DNA from: Chondrilla cf. caribensis | Taxonomy: Eukaryota > Porifera > Demospongiae > Chondrillida > Chondrillidae | DNA: 64,000 nucleotides | Assembly: GCA_964020155.1 (NCBI GenBank) | Contig: OZ026556.1 | Location: 2,063,501 to 2,127,500, forward strand | Direction: 5' to 3' | Part shown: piece after piece, positions 43,191 through 60,901 of the stretch | Position numbering within the stretch: the first letter of the stretch is position 1 | Layout: each line of letters opens with the position of its first letter | Position numbers and translations under genes: made by a program | Notes under the pieces: generated by a model | What the model was told of the DNA's origin: nothing | The model's input: the letters and a program-made list of their open reading frames with translations, nothing else | The model's database searches: none

Positions 43191-43592
43191 AGCAGCCTTA
43201 GTTGAAGCTGCAAAAACTGCCGTTGCTGCAAGTTACGCGATCTTTAATGGTAGATCTCAGCAAGTATGGACTCTCAATACCTAGCAATCTTAACTGTGTA
43301 TACACTAGAATGTGTTCTATATTATACAATCCTAGTACATATAAGTGTTTTATTGCTGTAACTTTAATCTTTTTGATTTAGTAAATATACTTCAGACCTT
43401 CAGTTACATCAACCACCTTTCATGTTAGCTTTGGCCTTGCCATGGTGCATCAATCAATTCGATTTTTGTGTCAACTTTATCCCCCTGTGTCCTAGGCCCT
43501 AAATCAATTTTCTTTTGTATCACATTGTCAACCCGATTGAATAATAATAATATGGTTAAACCCCCCCAATGGGCCCCATCATAAAACTAGGT

Positions 43593-46500
43593 GTGAACGT
43601 GGTTCAGGACCTCGCTACGTGAAGTAGAATATGTCTGTATTTTGCCGCATTACTGAATATAACATTTTTGTTTTTGAAACTGAGATTACATGGATAGATT
43701 GAATCATAACAGGAATAAAAAGAATTAGATCAACTTGAATGAAAACACAACAGGCAAAGTAGCTATGCCTGTTGTGTGTATTATAAGATAATAGTTTAAT
43801 TTCATGATACACTCCAATTAGTGTACTTCTGTATGTCAAGGTGAATGGCTCAGATAGAAGTAAAGATTCCTGTGTTATATTTCATGTGGGAGGTCAGCAA
43901 TGGTAGAATGATGGAGACTCCTGGCCAAAAATTTAAGTGGTGCTGGCAGGTTTGAGCATTTAATGAGAATCTTAATTGGCTATAACGATGATTTCATACT
44001 GGTGGATTCTTTGAAGAGTTTCATGCTATTTTCAAATTGGTGTTTGTTGCAAAAATATAGAATATATGGGTAAATTATTTATGTTTGGTGGTATAGTTTA
44101 TCAAGTATAGTGACTGCACATCAAGTGATAACTATACATGACCTTCATATCCACATTGATCACATTGCTTTTGGTAATTGTACATATTAAGTGGTAATGC
44201 TCAGGCTATTAACATTCTCCAATTTGTGAGTCAAGTCGTGTACTCATTCTAGTTCTGATTCAGGTTCATATTGTTTCTTTGGGAGTACTATTTTGTAGAA
44301 CCTTTGTCACAGTTACATCTTTTGCATGTTTTGTAACGTGATGCATAGCCACATTTCTTGACAACTTATGCAAAAATTGTTCCACTGGTTGGTTATGGAA
44401 CATACTTATTACAGTATGTTTGCACAACTTCCACTTGTGTTCACTCGTGCATGATGTGTGGATGCATGCATGATTCCGTTTGTAATTGTTCTGAGGCAGA
44501 TCAACTCTCACATTGCATCAACTGTGTTTGTGTTTATTTTCAGGTTGATTGAAGTGTGTTCACTTTATTTTGTTTGTTAAGGTGTGGCATGTACGTTCAG
44601 ACATATTTATACGTTTGATGTGATACCAAGAGCTACAGCTGTGGCATAACACTGTAAAGTACTTAGCAAGAACAGTCATCTCGCGAGGACAATAGACTTT
44701 AGGGATCAGGTAAAAGAAGTTAACGGACCCACTGGCCATATGGATTGATGACGCCGGGTTAGAAATAATAGGTAGAGTTAGGACTGGGGTTAAGTCTGGG
44801 ATTTTTGACCTATAATATTTGGTTCAGAAAAGGATCCAAGATCTGACCCTACCCCCAATTTATGCCCTACTACAGAGCGAGTATGACGCTATACCGATGT
44901 CATCAGTCTATATGGCCAGTAGGTCGGTTCATTTTACCTGATCCAAAGCTCTCTGGACTGACGTCTTTCTCTACAACAAGGATATCGTCCCCGATAACAT
45001 GAGTAATATGGAAACTCTTAGATTAGCCATCTTTTCGACTACGTAGACTGCACGTCATGTATCATAGATACTCAAATGTCTGCCAAGATGGACGTCACTA
45101 TGGCTGACCAATTCGAACTCCCGAACGACGAATTGACGAACCCCCTTTCGGCACAATGAGGAATCGAAATTCTGTATGTAAAAACTTTGACAGCCTTCCT
45201 GTTGATCGTTTTAAGCTTACCGACGGCGCCCGACCCGGAACACCCAGCCCCTGAGTCAAAGAAATGTGAGTGTCATTCTTGTCCGTCTCTCGGCAACTGC
45301 TGCTGATCTTGACCAAAGTCTTCCACCTCCGTGTGTGACGCGTCCGTGCCCCCTTCCGACGGGAGGGACGGATCGAGACCAGCCGGTTGTGAACTCGTGG
45401 AATTTGCGCACAAAGAAAGTGCAAATGGGCCATAATCCAACGTTTACCCCGACGAAAAGCAATTAGATGCGTGGGCGACCAACTTTCGACTCGCTCTGGA
45501 CCGGAAACAACTAGTTGTGAACATGGTTCAGGACCTCGCTACGTGAAATAGAATATGTCTGTATTTTGCTGTATTGATATATTTTTGTTTTTGAAATTGG
45601 GATCACATGGATAGATTGAATCGTAACAGGAATACTCTGCACACTGTGGGGAGTATTGAAATTGAAATTATATGTATACATTGAATTATAGAATTAGATC
45701 AACTTGAATGAAAACACAACAGGCAAAGTATGTTTGTTGTGTGTATCATAAGATAATAGTTAAATTTCATGATACACTCCAATTATAGTGTACTTATGTA
45801 CGCCAAGGTGAATGGCTCAGATAGAAGTAAAGACTCCTGTGTTATATCTTCTTGCGGGAGGTCAGCAATGGTAGAATGATAGAGACTGCTGGCAAAAGGG
45901 TCAAGTGGTGCAGGCAGGTTCGATAGTTTGGCAACTATCTTAATTGGCTGTAATGCTAGTTTCATACAGGTGGATTCTTTGCAAAGTTGCATGCTATTTT
46001 CAAATTGCTGTTTGTTGCAAAATCTACAATATATGGGTAAATTATTTATGTTTGGTGGTATATTTTATCAAGTATAGTGACTACACATCTTGTGATATGT
46101 TAATTATAGTACATTGACCTTTATATCCACGTTGACCACCTTGCTTTTGGTAATTGTACATATTAAGGGGTAATGCTCGGGCTATTAATGTTTCTCCAAA
46201 TTGTGAGTCAAGTTGTGTAATCATTCTAGTACTGATCCGGGTCCATATTGTTTCTTTGGGAGTACTATTTTGGAGAACTTTTGTCAAAGTTACATATCTT
46301 TTGCATGTTTTGTAACGTGATGCATAGCCACATTTCTTGACAACTTGTGCCAATAAATTGATTTCACTAATTGGTTATGGAACATACTCATTACAGTACG
46401 TTTGCATGACTTTCACTTGTGTTCACTTGTGCATGATGTGTTGAAGCATGCATGATTTCGTTTGTAATTGTTCTGAGACAGCTTGACTCTCACATTGCAT

Positions 46501-48035
46501 CAACTGTGTTTGTGTTTCTTTCGTGGTTGATTGAAGTGTGTTCACTTTATTATTGTTTGTTAAGGTGTGGTACGTATACGTTCAGACATATTTATACATA
46601 TTTATATACATATTTATACATTGATACAACTGCTCAACACTGCAAAGTGCTTAGCAAGAACAGTCATCTCACAATGAGGACAAAAATCTTTAGGGATCAG
46701 GTTAAAGAAGTTAACGAACCCACTGGCCATATGAATTGATGACATCGGATTAGAGGTAGTAGGTAGAGTTAGAATTGGGGTTAGATCTGGGATCCTTTTT
46801 GACCTATAATATTTGGTTCAGAAAAGGATCCATGATGGGTGGCCACATTTCTTGACAACTTGTGCAAAGAAATTGGTTCCACTGATTGGTTGTGGAACTT
46901 GCTCATTACAGTACGTTTGCACAACTTTTACTTGTGTTCACTTGTGTATGATGTGTGGATGCATGCATGATTCCGTTTGCAATTGTTCTGAGACAGCTTG
47001 ACTCTCACATTGCATCAACTGTGCTTGTTTTTTTTTTTCAGGTTAATTGAAGTGTGTTCAGTGTATTATTTGTTTGTTAAGGTATGGTACGTATGTTCAG
47101 ACATATTTATACATTTGATGTGATACCAAGAGCTACAGCTGTTGCACAACACTGCAAAGTGCTTAGTAAGAACAATCATATCTCACAATGATGACAAAAA
47201 ATTAATATTTAGGGATCAGGTAAAAAGAAGTTAGCTAACAGACACTGGTCATATGGATTGATGATGTTGGGTTTGTGGTAGTAGGTAGAGTTAGGATTGG
47301 GGTTAGATCTGTGGTCCTTTTTTGACCTATAATATTTGGTTTAGAATAGGAACCAAGATCTATAACCCTACCCCTATCTATGCATCCTCTACTACAGAAC
47401 GAGCATGACGCTATGCGGATGTCATCAGTCCATATGGCCATTAGGTCGGTTCATTTCACCTGATCCAAAGCCCTCTGGACTGACATCTTTTCATATGAGA
47501 ACCAGTCGTCTCTACAATGAGGAAAAAGTCCCATTAGTGAGCAATTGAAACCCGTAGATTTGCCTTCTTTTCGATTACGTAGACTGCCACGTCACGTACA
47601 AATGTCTGCCAAGATGGACGTCACCATGGCTGACCAATTCGAGTTCCCGACAGACGAATCGACGAACCTCCTTTGGGCGCAATGGACAATCGAAATTCTG
47701 TACGTAAAAACTTTGACAGCCTTCCTGTTGATCGTTTTAAGCTTACCGAAGGCGCCCGACCCGGAACACCGAGGCCCTCAGGCAAAGAAATGTGAGTGTC
47801 ATTCTTGTCCGTCTCTCGACAAAAGTCTTCCACCTCCGTGAGTGACGCGTCCGTGCCCCCTTCCGACGGGAGGGACGGATCGAGACTAGCCGGTTGTGAA
47901 CTCGTGGAATTTGCGCACAAAGAAAGTGCAAATGGGCCATAATTCTGCGAGTGTCCCAACGAAAAGCAATTAGATGCGTGGGCGACCAACTTTCGACTCG
48001 CTATGGACCGGAAACAATTAACCTCGCTAACGCTC
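43593..48035. repeat. Three tandem copies of a 1.2-1.9-kb unit
   Basis: Copy 1 is about 43593-45512, copy 2 about 45515-46835 and copy 3 about 46838-48035, all in one orientation. Copies 1 and 2 share the start gttcaggacctcgctacgtg. All share ccacatttcttgacaactt, ctttagggatcagg-like and tgacctataatatttggtt. Copies 1 and 3 share the last 450 bases including gcgtgggcgaccaactttcg. Copy 2 lacks that end and copy 3 lacks the beginning. The terminal words recur at 14060-14150 in gene A's intron, so this is a dispersed family. Confidence 0.75.
47602..47841 (+). CDS. Hypothetical short ORF in the tandem unit
   Basis: A frame of 79 codons from ATG at 47602 has an acidic start (MSAKMDVTMADQFEFPTDES) and a hydrophobic helix near residues 36-50 (TLTAFLLIVLSL). 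Copy 1 (45077 onward) keeps the sequence but has a stop in the middle. A possible donor (AAAT|gtgagtg near 47790) would make this a first exon. The family is not recognised; it may be part of a transposon. Confidence 0.3.
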   Translation: MSAKMDVTMADQFEFPTDESTNLLWAQWTIEILYVKTLTAFLLIVLSLPKAPDPEHRGPQAKKCECHSCPSLDKSLPPP

Positions 48036-48384
48036 GGTAATTAATACTAGTTCAGACAGAGTCTGAAGGGGCTCGCCTAAGCTCGCCCTGTTAGCAGGGG
48101 TCAGCATAGATGCGCAGTAGCTGGCATTGAAATGTACACACAGGCACTGACTGATGTCTGCAGCATGCTCTATTCAGATGATTATGGAAATGCCAGCAGA
48201 TCCATAAGTGCTTGATAGGGTGGCTAAGTGCATGCAGCTAGTGTGCTGGGTTCTGCTGCTGTGCAGTAGCTGCAGTAGTAACAACATGTTTATCCCATGT
48301 TGGAACACAGAAATGTCTGTGTTGTATTGAAGGATGATAATGATTTTATAGATGTATTACACAGAATCAAAGTGAGTCAATGCG

Positions 48385-49945
48385 TAAATATAAAACCCTA
48401 ACCCTACCCTAACCCTACCTTAACTTACTCCCTACTCCAAACGTATTCAAGAAGAAATCCCAAATGTTAGCTAATAAGTGTGCACATAAAAATGCATTGA
48501 TGTAGCACAGGTTGATAACGCATGCACAAATTTCAATAGACAGCTACAGCTTGCCCCATTCAGGTGCATATGTCAGCATCTGCACATAGTGTCTGACCCA
48601 TTTAGCAGTAGATGTGCCTAAGTTGAAGTACAGGGACAATAGCAGTTGATGTATGCGTTTCGACAACGTTACTTCGCGTTTCTATGTGTGAGAACATACA
48701 GCCTTAACATGTATTTCGAGATTCCTTGTTCCCCAAGAGAACGATTCAGACACAAAAGGTTGAAAAGCATGAATACGTGGTCTAACGAACCATATAACAG
48801 TTTTAAAATGGTCAAAACAACGAGAGATGATGTTTTAACACGTAAGATATAACGCCCGACTGGGCGAAGAAGGACCCTGCTCCCCCCGTCGTTTCATGCC
48901 TTTCAGAAGATGTCCCGAGTGTCCCAGCGCCTTTCTAGCTCTAGAAGAATGTTTCTTGTGCTTGTAGAACGGTTCGAAGGGGATCAATTCCGCCAGTACC
49001 GGAATTGGCAGTCGATCAAATTGGCACGGCGTCCCAAAGAAAGAAACGTCAGCGTGTTTGAAAAATCGCCTCGATCGTCTTGAAAAGGGCATTTACGTCT
49101 TTCCCCGATCGTCCCTGACGTCTCGAAAAGAGTTTCCGTCCTTCAAAGGGTCGCACGATCGCGCCAGACATCGAAAACGTTGGCCAAATTGTTGGCCTAA
49201 ATATAGGAAACAAACAAATATATATCCACACCGGAAGCGTAGGCGGGCAGACGGCCGACTCGCAAGTGTGGGGCTCGCTTAGGCTCGCCCCAATTAACCC
49301 TAACCATACCCTAACCCAACCTTAATTTACTCCCTACTCCAAACGTATTATATGAAGAAATCCCAAATGTTGATAAGTGTGTACATCAAAATGCATTCAG
49401 ATGTCATCCCATTGTGTTCTGTATACCATGTATTGCTGTAGAACAAGTTGATAATGTATGCATAAATTTCAATTGCATATGTCAGCACCTGCACATAGTG
49501 TCTGTCCCATTTAGCAGCAGATGTGCCTAAGTTGAAGTACAGGGACAATAGCAGTTGATGTATGCGTTTCGACAACGTTACTTTGCGTTTCTATGTGTGA
49601 GACCATACGCCTTAACATGTATTTCAAGATTCCTTGTTCCACAAGAGAATCATTCAGACACAGCTCTAGAAGAATGTTTCATGTGTTTGTCGAACTGTTC
49701 GAAGGGAATCCATCTCGCCAGTACCAGAATTGGCAGCCGATCGAAATGGCACGGCGTCCCAAAGAAAGAAACGTCAGCGTGTTTGAAAAATCACCTCTAT
49801 CGTCTCAAAAAGGGCATCCTCGTCTTTCTCCAAACGTCCCTGACGTCTCGAAAAAAGTTTCCGACCTCCAAAGGGTCGGACGATCGCACCAGACGTCGAA
49901 AACGTTGGCCAAATTGTTGGCCTAAATATAGAAAACATACATATT
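48385..49945. repeat. Two direct copies of a 0.66-0.84-kb unit
   Basis: Copy 1 is about 48385-49225 and copy 2 about 49288-49945. They share ttactccctactccaaacgta, acaatagcagttgatgtatg, cacggcgtcccaaagaaagaaa and cgttggccaaattgttggcc. Copy 1 has about 200 extra bases. Copy 2 ends where the LINE tail begins. Frames of 60-110 codons exist but differ between copies. Confidence 0.75.
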
Positions 49946-51065
49946 ATTATTATTATTATTATTAGATATTACAGTGCTTTGATAGGGTTTCCCCAAAACA
50001 GCACTACACATATATAAGTAAATGTACATACACAGATAACAACTCACTGACAGATGAAAATAAAATTAATTAACGAGGACAAACTCCAAGGGAGTGACAT
50101 AAGAAAGTAGCAGGTACATCGAAATCTACAGTTAAAGGATGGCTAAACTAACAAATCTTCCCGCAATCTCCACATAGCAATCACTCACTTGACCACTTCA
50201 TTATCCTTGATTGAATTCAACACTTTTATTGCAAAGTTCTCATCTGCGACATCCTTTAGGGTAGTTCTCAAAGCCTTTCTCTCCACATCCAATGCCTCAC
50301 ACTCACTGAGGAAGTGGCTAACGTCTCCTACTGCCTTGTGGCACAACGAACACAACCTTTTCCCTCTCTTCTTCTTTTGCCATCTTCCTGTCTCCACCTC
50401 TAACTTGGGGCAACCACTTCTAAGCTCTGCCATCAATTGCCTTTGGTTTTTATTCAAAATATTAACAACTCCTCCATCCTGCCATTCCTTATTACCTAAA
50501 TCACCACACATCCCAGCCCAATACTGTAATTTAGATGACCTATTGCACCCCACTACCCATTCTAATCTAAGCTTTCTCCATATACTATCATTTACCATCT
50601 CTTCAATTTGCCTATCTGATAACCCCCTAAAGAATTCCCTACATCCTCTTCCCAAATTCTCCCACCCCAACATCTGGGTCACTTTTCTAATTCCGTCCTC
50701 CCAGTCATTCCTACCTTTTGCCCATACCAAAATCTTGGAGAGTAATCTATTTTCCCTTAATCTATGCACTTTCACCCAATATCTAATTGCCCGTCTTCTA
50801 GCCTCCCATCTCAAGGGGGTCAGGCCTGCCTCCAACTCAAGCCCAAGTAAAGGGAAACGGGAATGAACTCCTAAAAAACTTCTTATTGCAGCCCTCTGCA
50901 CTCTCTCCAATTTTGCATCGTTGCCACTCAAAACTCCCCATATTTCACAACTATATAATAGCGTGCTTCTCACCATTGAGACGTACAACTTCGAAAAGGT
51001 TGCCCATCCTACATTTCCCAGACTCCTTACCAGCCTCGTGACACCATATAAAGCTTTTCTATCGT

Positions 51066-51071
<6 letters not shown>
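49942..51071 (-). mobile_element. 5'-truncated LINE inserted in TRMT1
   Basis: About 1.1 kb of LINE 3' end in minus orientation, finishing with the family's agcactgtaatatctaataat and an (AAT)n tail at 49942-49963. From about 51064 to 50185 the frame is open for some 293 codons: KALYGVTRLVRSLGN, YSCEIWGVLSGND and a zinc-knuckle-like CSLCHKAVGDVSHFLSEC near the end. It is the C-terminal part only, without the catalytic reverse-transcriptase core. The match to 17458-17985 shows the same family. It meets the TRMT1 exon within a few bases (51066-51075), with short overlap homology at the junction. Confidence 0.82.
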
Positions 51072-56094
<5,023 letters not shown>

Positions 56095-56987
56095 CTGATC
56101 TTCAGCTACGGAGTGGCTCATAATGGCTTTGGTCTCACGTAAGAATGAGCGACATAACATACGCCGGAGCATGTATACGTAGAGTAGAGCACAACAGTCT
56201 GATGGACATTTCAGGTTCAATTCTACAATTTCGAATTTGAACTCAGTGTCTGGTCAGGAGATAGAAAAGTCAAAGTCTATAATTGGCAGTTATGGGCGGT
56301 CAGCTGTAGCTGAAATATGCCTTCGTTTATCATAGTTCAACTATACGTATACCTGGTATATAGCCTTTAAAGAAGTGTGTGTGTGGTGTGCATCTTGCGA
56401 GTGTGTTGCATTGTGTATTGCTTGAGTGTGTGTTTGCGTGTGCGTGCGTGCGTGTGTGTGTGTGTAATGTGTGCATCCTGCAACATTTTAAGTTCAAGAC
56501 ACCTTATTTATAACATCTATGTTTACATGATATGTTCTAAACACCAGTGACTTATCATATTATTGCCCTTAGGAAATGAAGTCACCCTTAACAGCTCTAC
56601 ATTCTGTCATGCAACAGAATAAGTGTCAGAATCCAACACATGACCATCTATTGTTATATTACGTACTTATAGTAATGAATGTAGAAGTGGGTGATTCCAA
56701 GCAGAAGGACTACCATTGATAAATTTATACTCAAAACATAGTCGTATAGCTTAATGTCATAATGATCAATCACTTAATGTAATTCAATAGTACAAGCAAC
56801 CAGCAAATTATAACTAATACTGAGTTGTAGGAAGAAAAATAATGAAGTAAACATAATAGCAAAATATTTGTGTTAATTTTTGTGTAGTCTCATTCAGACT
56901 GAATGTGACTGTTATTAAGCCAAAATATCAGCAGCTAGACTAAGATATGGTTGCATGAATTGCACTTAATCTCCGCAGCACTTCATC

Positions 56988-57092
56988 CTAGGGTCGAACT
57001 GAATTAAATTGAGATGATACGAGTTATAATAAGCATCAATGATGATTAGTGTAGCTGAATGTAAATGTGTGTGTGTGTGCATGCGTGCGTGC

Positions 57093-57155
<63 letters not shown>

Positions 57156-57177
57156 CGTGCGTGTGTGTGCGTGCGTG

Positions 57178-57268
<91 letters not shown>

Positions 57269-59804
57269 TCACATTTGTAGTAATCTTAAGAACTTACAGA
57301 TTTCACAGAGACCTCCATAATAACCTGGTGGGCAAGCACATGAAGTCCTCAATCGTCCAAAACGACGTACAGTCACACATGTTCCACCATTCTTACATTG
57401 ACAACCAGGCACTGGTGTCTAGAAAAAAAAAATACTGTACATACATATTCATGCTGGAAAATGTGTATGCAGGTTACCCATGCATAAATATAAGACATTG
57501 TTGTATGTACAATACAATTACATGTACACTGATAAATAAAAACAAATTAAGGGATCAACTCACCCCAATTCCAATTACCACTGTTTCATTTTTCAAATTT
57601 CGACCAGTTGTATCAGCAAAACTGAGGTTCATTTTACCTCGTCCAGTGGGAGATGTTCCACTAGGTGCCACGGTTACTCGGAAGGACACTGGGCTACCAC
57701 TTAGGACAACCGTGGATGGGTTAACTGACAGACCAACTCCACTGATAGCTGTGGTGGCGGTTATCTTCACAGTCAAAGAACAAGATGGCCACAGCTTGGC
57801 AGTGCTGAGGGTGAATACATAATCCTTGCTGCTGCCCTTGGAGATCTGCTTAGGAGCAGTGACAGTAGACAGGACCAGAGACCATGGAGTGGGGACATTT
57901 TTAGTTGGTTGGGTGCTTTCGAAGGCGTAACCTCTGGTGGAGACTCCTTGGAAGCGAAAGTAGAAGGTTTCCTTGGGAACTGTAATCAGTCCACGTAGAT
58001 ATCCACTACAACTGGTCAGCTTCACTTGCTGGAGAGTTTTACCGTTTGAGCCGATGAGATCCACACGCTGTGAAGCTGAGGATGACAGACTGCCCAACTG
58101 AGCAGACAGGATCAAAATGGAAATCGGACATCCTGGAGATGGTATGGTGTCAACAGGTTTGCTGTCACCCTTGATGAAGTCGACGCTGAAACGAAACCTA
58201 TTTTTGATGTTGATATCAATGTCAAGTGATCCATTTGAACATACAGACCAGATACCACTAACAGGATTATTGAAACTGTAGATGCTCAAACTGCTTAGTG
58301 TAGGTATGTTCTTTACAACTGTAGCTGAAGAATCCCGGATGCTAATGGATGTAGTTCCATGTGGATGGATAACTACACTCAGGTGGTAAGCAAATTCAGA
58401 TATGACAAGGTTACGGCATCCTAAAGGGGCTGATCTCTTTTTAGCAGTGCAGCTGGTAGCAGGAAGATAGGTACCAAGACTATCAACAAACGTATCGAAT
58501 CCTGCATTACTAATAGAGTTCACTAATATACCACCTACAGAATTAACTACTTCCATGTATGGGCGGCCTGTATTTTTGATGCAGTTCTCATATGCTACTG
58601 GTGTAGTAGAGCAACTGGATGGTAGAGGACTGTCATCAACAAGATTGTGGAGAAAACCATGCAAAATCAAATTTTGGTTCTTCAGTTTAGTTTTTATAAA
58701 GTCCCTATTGGAATAATCTTTAGCGGGAGCATCTGTAAATAGAATAATATGACTCAATGTATCACCTGTTTCAGGGTAGCGGATGGATTTGTCAATGGCT
58801 CTGCTGATACCACCCATTCCAAACTCTGGCGAATCACCTCCGCAGTTGCATCCAGCTGAACCACAGCAAGCTTTGATGCTTGTAAGATCGCTCAACATGG
58901 TGGTCATTTGGGATATGTCAGAGCTGTCGTACTCTTTGGGATCGTAGAACCGTGTGTTGGGCTCTGCAGACAAATATGAGTGGAAAGGAGACACGTTACA
59001 TAATAACTAAAATTGGACTGAGAAAGTACAGTATAGTTTGAATTGCTTACGTAAATCCAGCATATGTATTTTACCTGGGTCGTTGAATGTTCCAAGAATG
59101 TACTTTTCAGGGTAATTTACATCAGATGCCAGAAAAGATCGAACCAAGCACTTAGCAATTTCAATGTGTGGTCCCATACTGCCAGTATCATCTAATACGA
59201 AGGCTACAGAATATTTACCACCTGTCATGGGATTGAGAAACAATCTTCCTACATGATTTGCATTCTGAATTGTACAGTAAAAGTTTTTGATTGCTGCATT
59301 AGGTGTGCCTGGAGCAACTGTTGGTGTACGTTTAGCTCTTGTGCTGACTTTCTTCATCAGACAGACCAGAGACCCATATGCTTTACGAAGTTCTGTTATG
59401 TTTTTCTTCTTGTAGGCTGTTTCATACTTTGCCTTGATAGCTGCAAAATCACCAATGCCAATGCGGTCCGATCCGTAGCATGCCTTGTACATGGACTTTG
59501 AGATATCACCAACAGCTTCATAAAATGTTGCATTTTTTTCGGGGGTGCTGGCTATTCCAGCTGCACATAGGAGACGTCTATACACTGAATCATAAGTAGC
59601 GACCCCATGTCCACAAGCCCGACTTCCAGGAATACTTTCAGCAAACTCTGCAATTTCACTTAAGGTTTCTCGTTCTGCTGTCTTCCTCAGTCTAACATAG
59701 GGCACAGTAGAAGCAGGGCATCGACTTCCTACTGGCTTCAAAAAGGTTGACTCAGCCAATATTGACAGAAAGGATACCAGGATAAGATTCACTGCTAGGT
59801 TCAT
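56988..59804 (-). CDS. Gene B: secreted VWA protein with one EGF-like module
   Basis: Exons 59075-59804, 57564-58963 and 57298-57418, with a possible last exon 56988-56998. The ATG at 59802-59804 begins a signal peptide (MNLAVNLILVSFLSILAES). The VWA has MIDAS DDTGS at residues 205-209 and FTDAPAKD in exon 2, followed by the same beta-sandwich end as gene A (...VIGIG). Exon 3 encodes one EGF-like module (CQCKNGGTC...CACPPGYYGGLC) ending in phase 1. If the proposed 11-base terminal exon is right, the protein ends CEIFRP at 753 residues; this last exon is a guess. Exon boundaries and phases equal those of gene A exons 1-3. No EGF array follows before TRMT1. Confidence 0.82.
57066..57264. repeat. 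(TG)n microsatellite beside gene B exon 3
   Basis: About 200 bases of TG with GC-containing interruptions (gcgtgcgtgcgt), starting 33 bases beyond the donor of exon 57298-57418, in the intron or 3' flank. Confidence 0.93.
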
Positions 59805-59850
59805 GACTGATTGCAGCCAGGACTGGAGTGAGTGCTGAACTCTCTGTTCA

Positions 59851-59858
59851 TTTATATA
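59851..59858 (-). promoter_or_regulatory. TATA box of gene B
   Basis: TATATAAA on the minus strand, 47-54 bases before the ATG at 59804. With normal spacing, transcription would start about 20 bases before the ATG. It parallels the TATAAA in front of gene A. Confidence 0.5.
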
Positions 59859-60124
59859 GAGTTGGAAATTGAGATTCACAAAAATGTACACAAACCCACA
59901 TAATTCCTATAGTATAATATCTCTGTAATATTTAAAGATTATTATGTGACACTGTAACTATAACTGCATTAAAGCATAGTTCTCTTTTGTCGTCAATGAT
60001 CAAAGTGACTTTGATTTAATTAAATAGTAATAATTATTGAAATCCTAGCCATAGATGAGACATTCATATGCCTTGAAGCAAACTTTAATATATGGCTCTT
60101 AGAATCATGTCTTCAACTTAATAT

Positions 60125-60811
60125 TAAGTCATTTTGCCACAGAATGTGTCAGCTAGTGATTAGAGTGCGACCTTGTGGGTGCTTTGAGAATTACTATGGC
60201 CAGCTAAACTTACAGTGTCTGAACTTGTGTTAGCTCATAATGCATTGCCAACTGTCCTGATTAAACTCCAATCACATAGTATAGTTTAAAGCATGCCATG
60301 AGGATTTGGATCCTTCAATGCCCACATGCATGTTGTTCAGTACATATGTGCACATACTGGGAAGTCGTATTATTATCACAATGGAACATTGAAGACATGC
60401 TGTAGAACAGCAAATAAAGAATTCAATGAAGATTACGTGATGTTAATATATATGTCATTGTGTTTCTCTCTACATAGAGTATACACAATTGTGTTGTTAA
60501 AGAGCTTTCTTACTACAAGTACTAGTGATGCAAGATTGACAATCATATTATCAGACTTGGAGGCATAAAATTGCATTGATTATCCGGAGAAAGGTATCAT
60601 TGTATCAATGTCCCAAAAAGCCTTACCAAATGGTTGGTTTGTTTGAAGAATATCTGAGGCTAAGTACGCAAGTTGAAAACACTTCAAATGACCTGAATAG
60701 CACAATATATACGTACATATCACACTGGATGCATAGGTTGAAGTGTCGGGCAAGCCTAAGTGAGTGCCTATAATAATACAGGCGCACATGGTAATCTCTC
60801 TCTTTCCTCTT

Positions 60812-60901
<90 letters not shown>

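Larger units (their letters stand above)
37033..51065. other. Transposon-rich block between the peptidase gene and TRMT1
   Basis: No host exon is seen. The block holds a MITE, a split repeat, a gypsy element, an RLE-type LINE end, tandem units and a truncated LINE, listed separately. The first 500 bases include the peptidase 5' flank; an ATTGG (inverted CCAAT) at 37094-37098 and TATAAG near 37113 are possible but weak promoter words. Confidence 0.6.
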
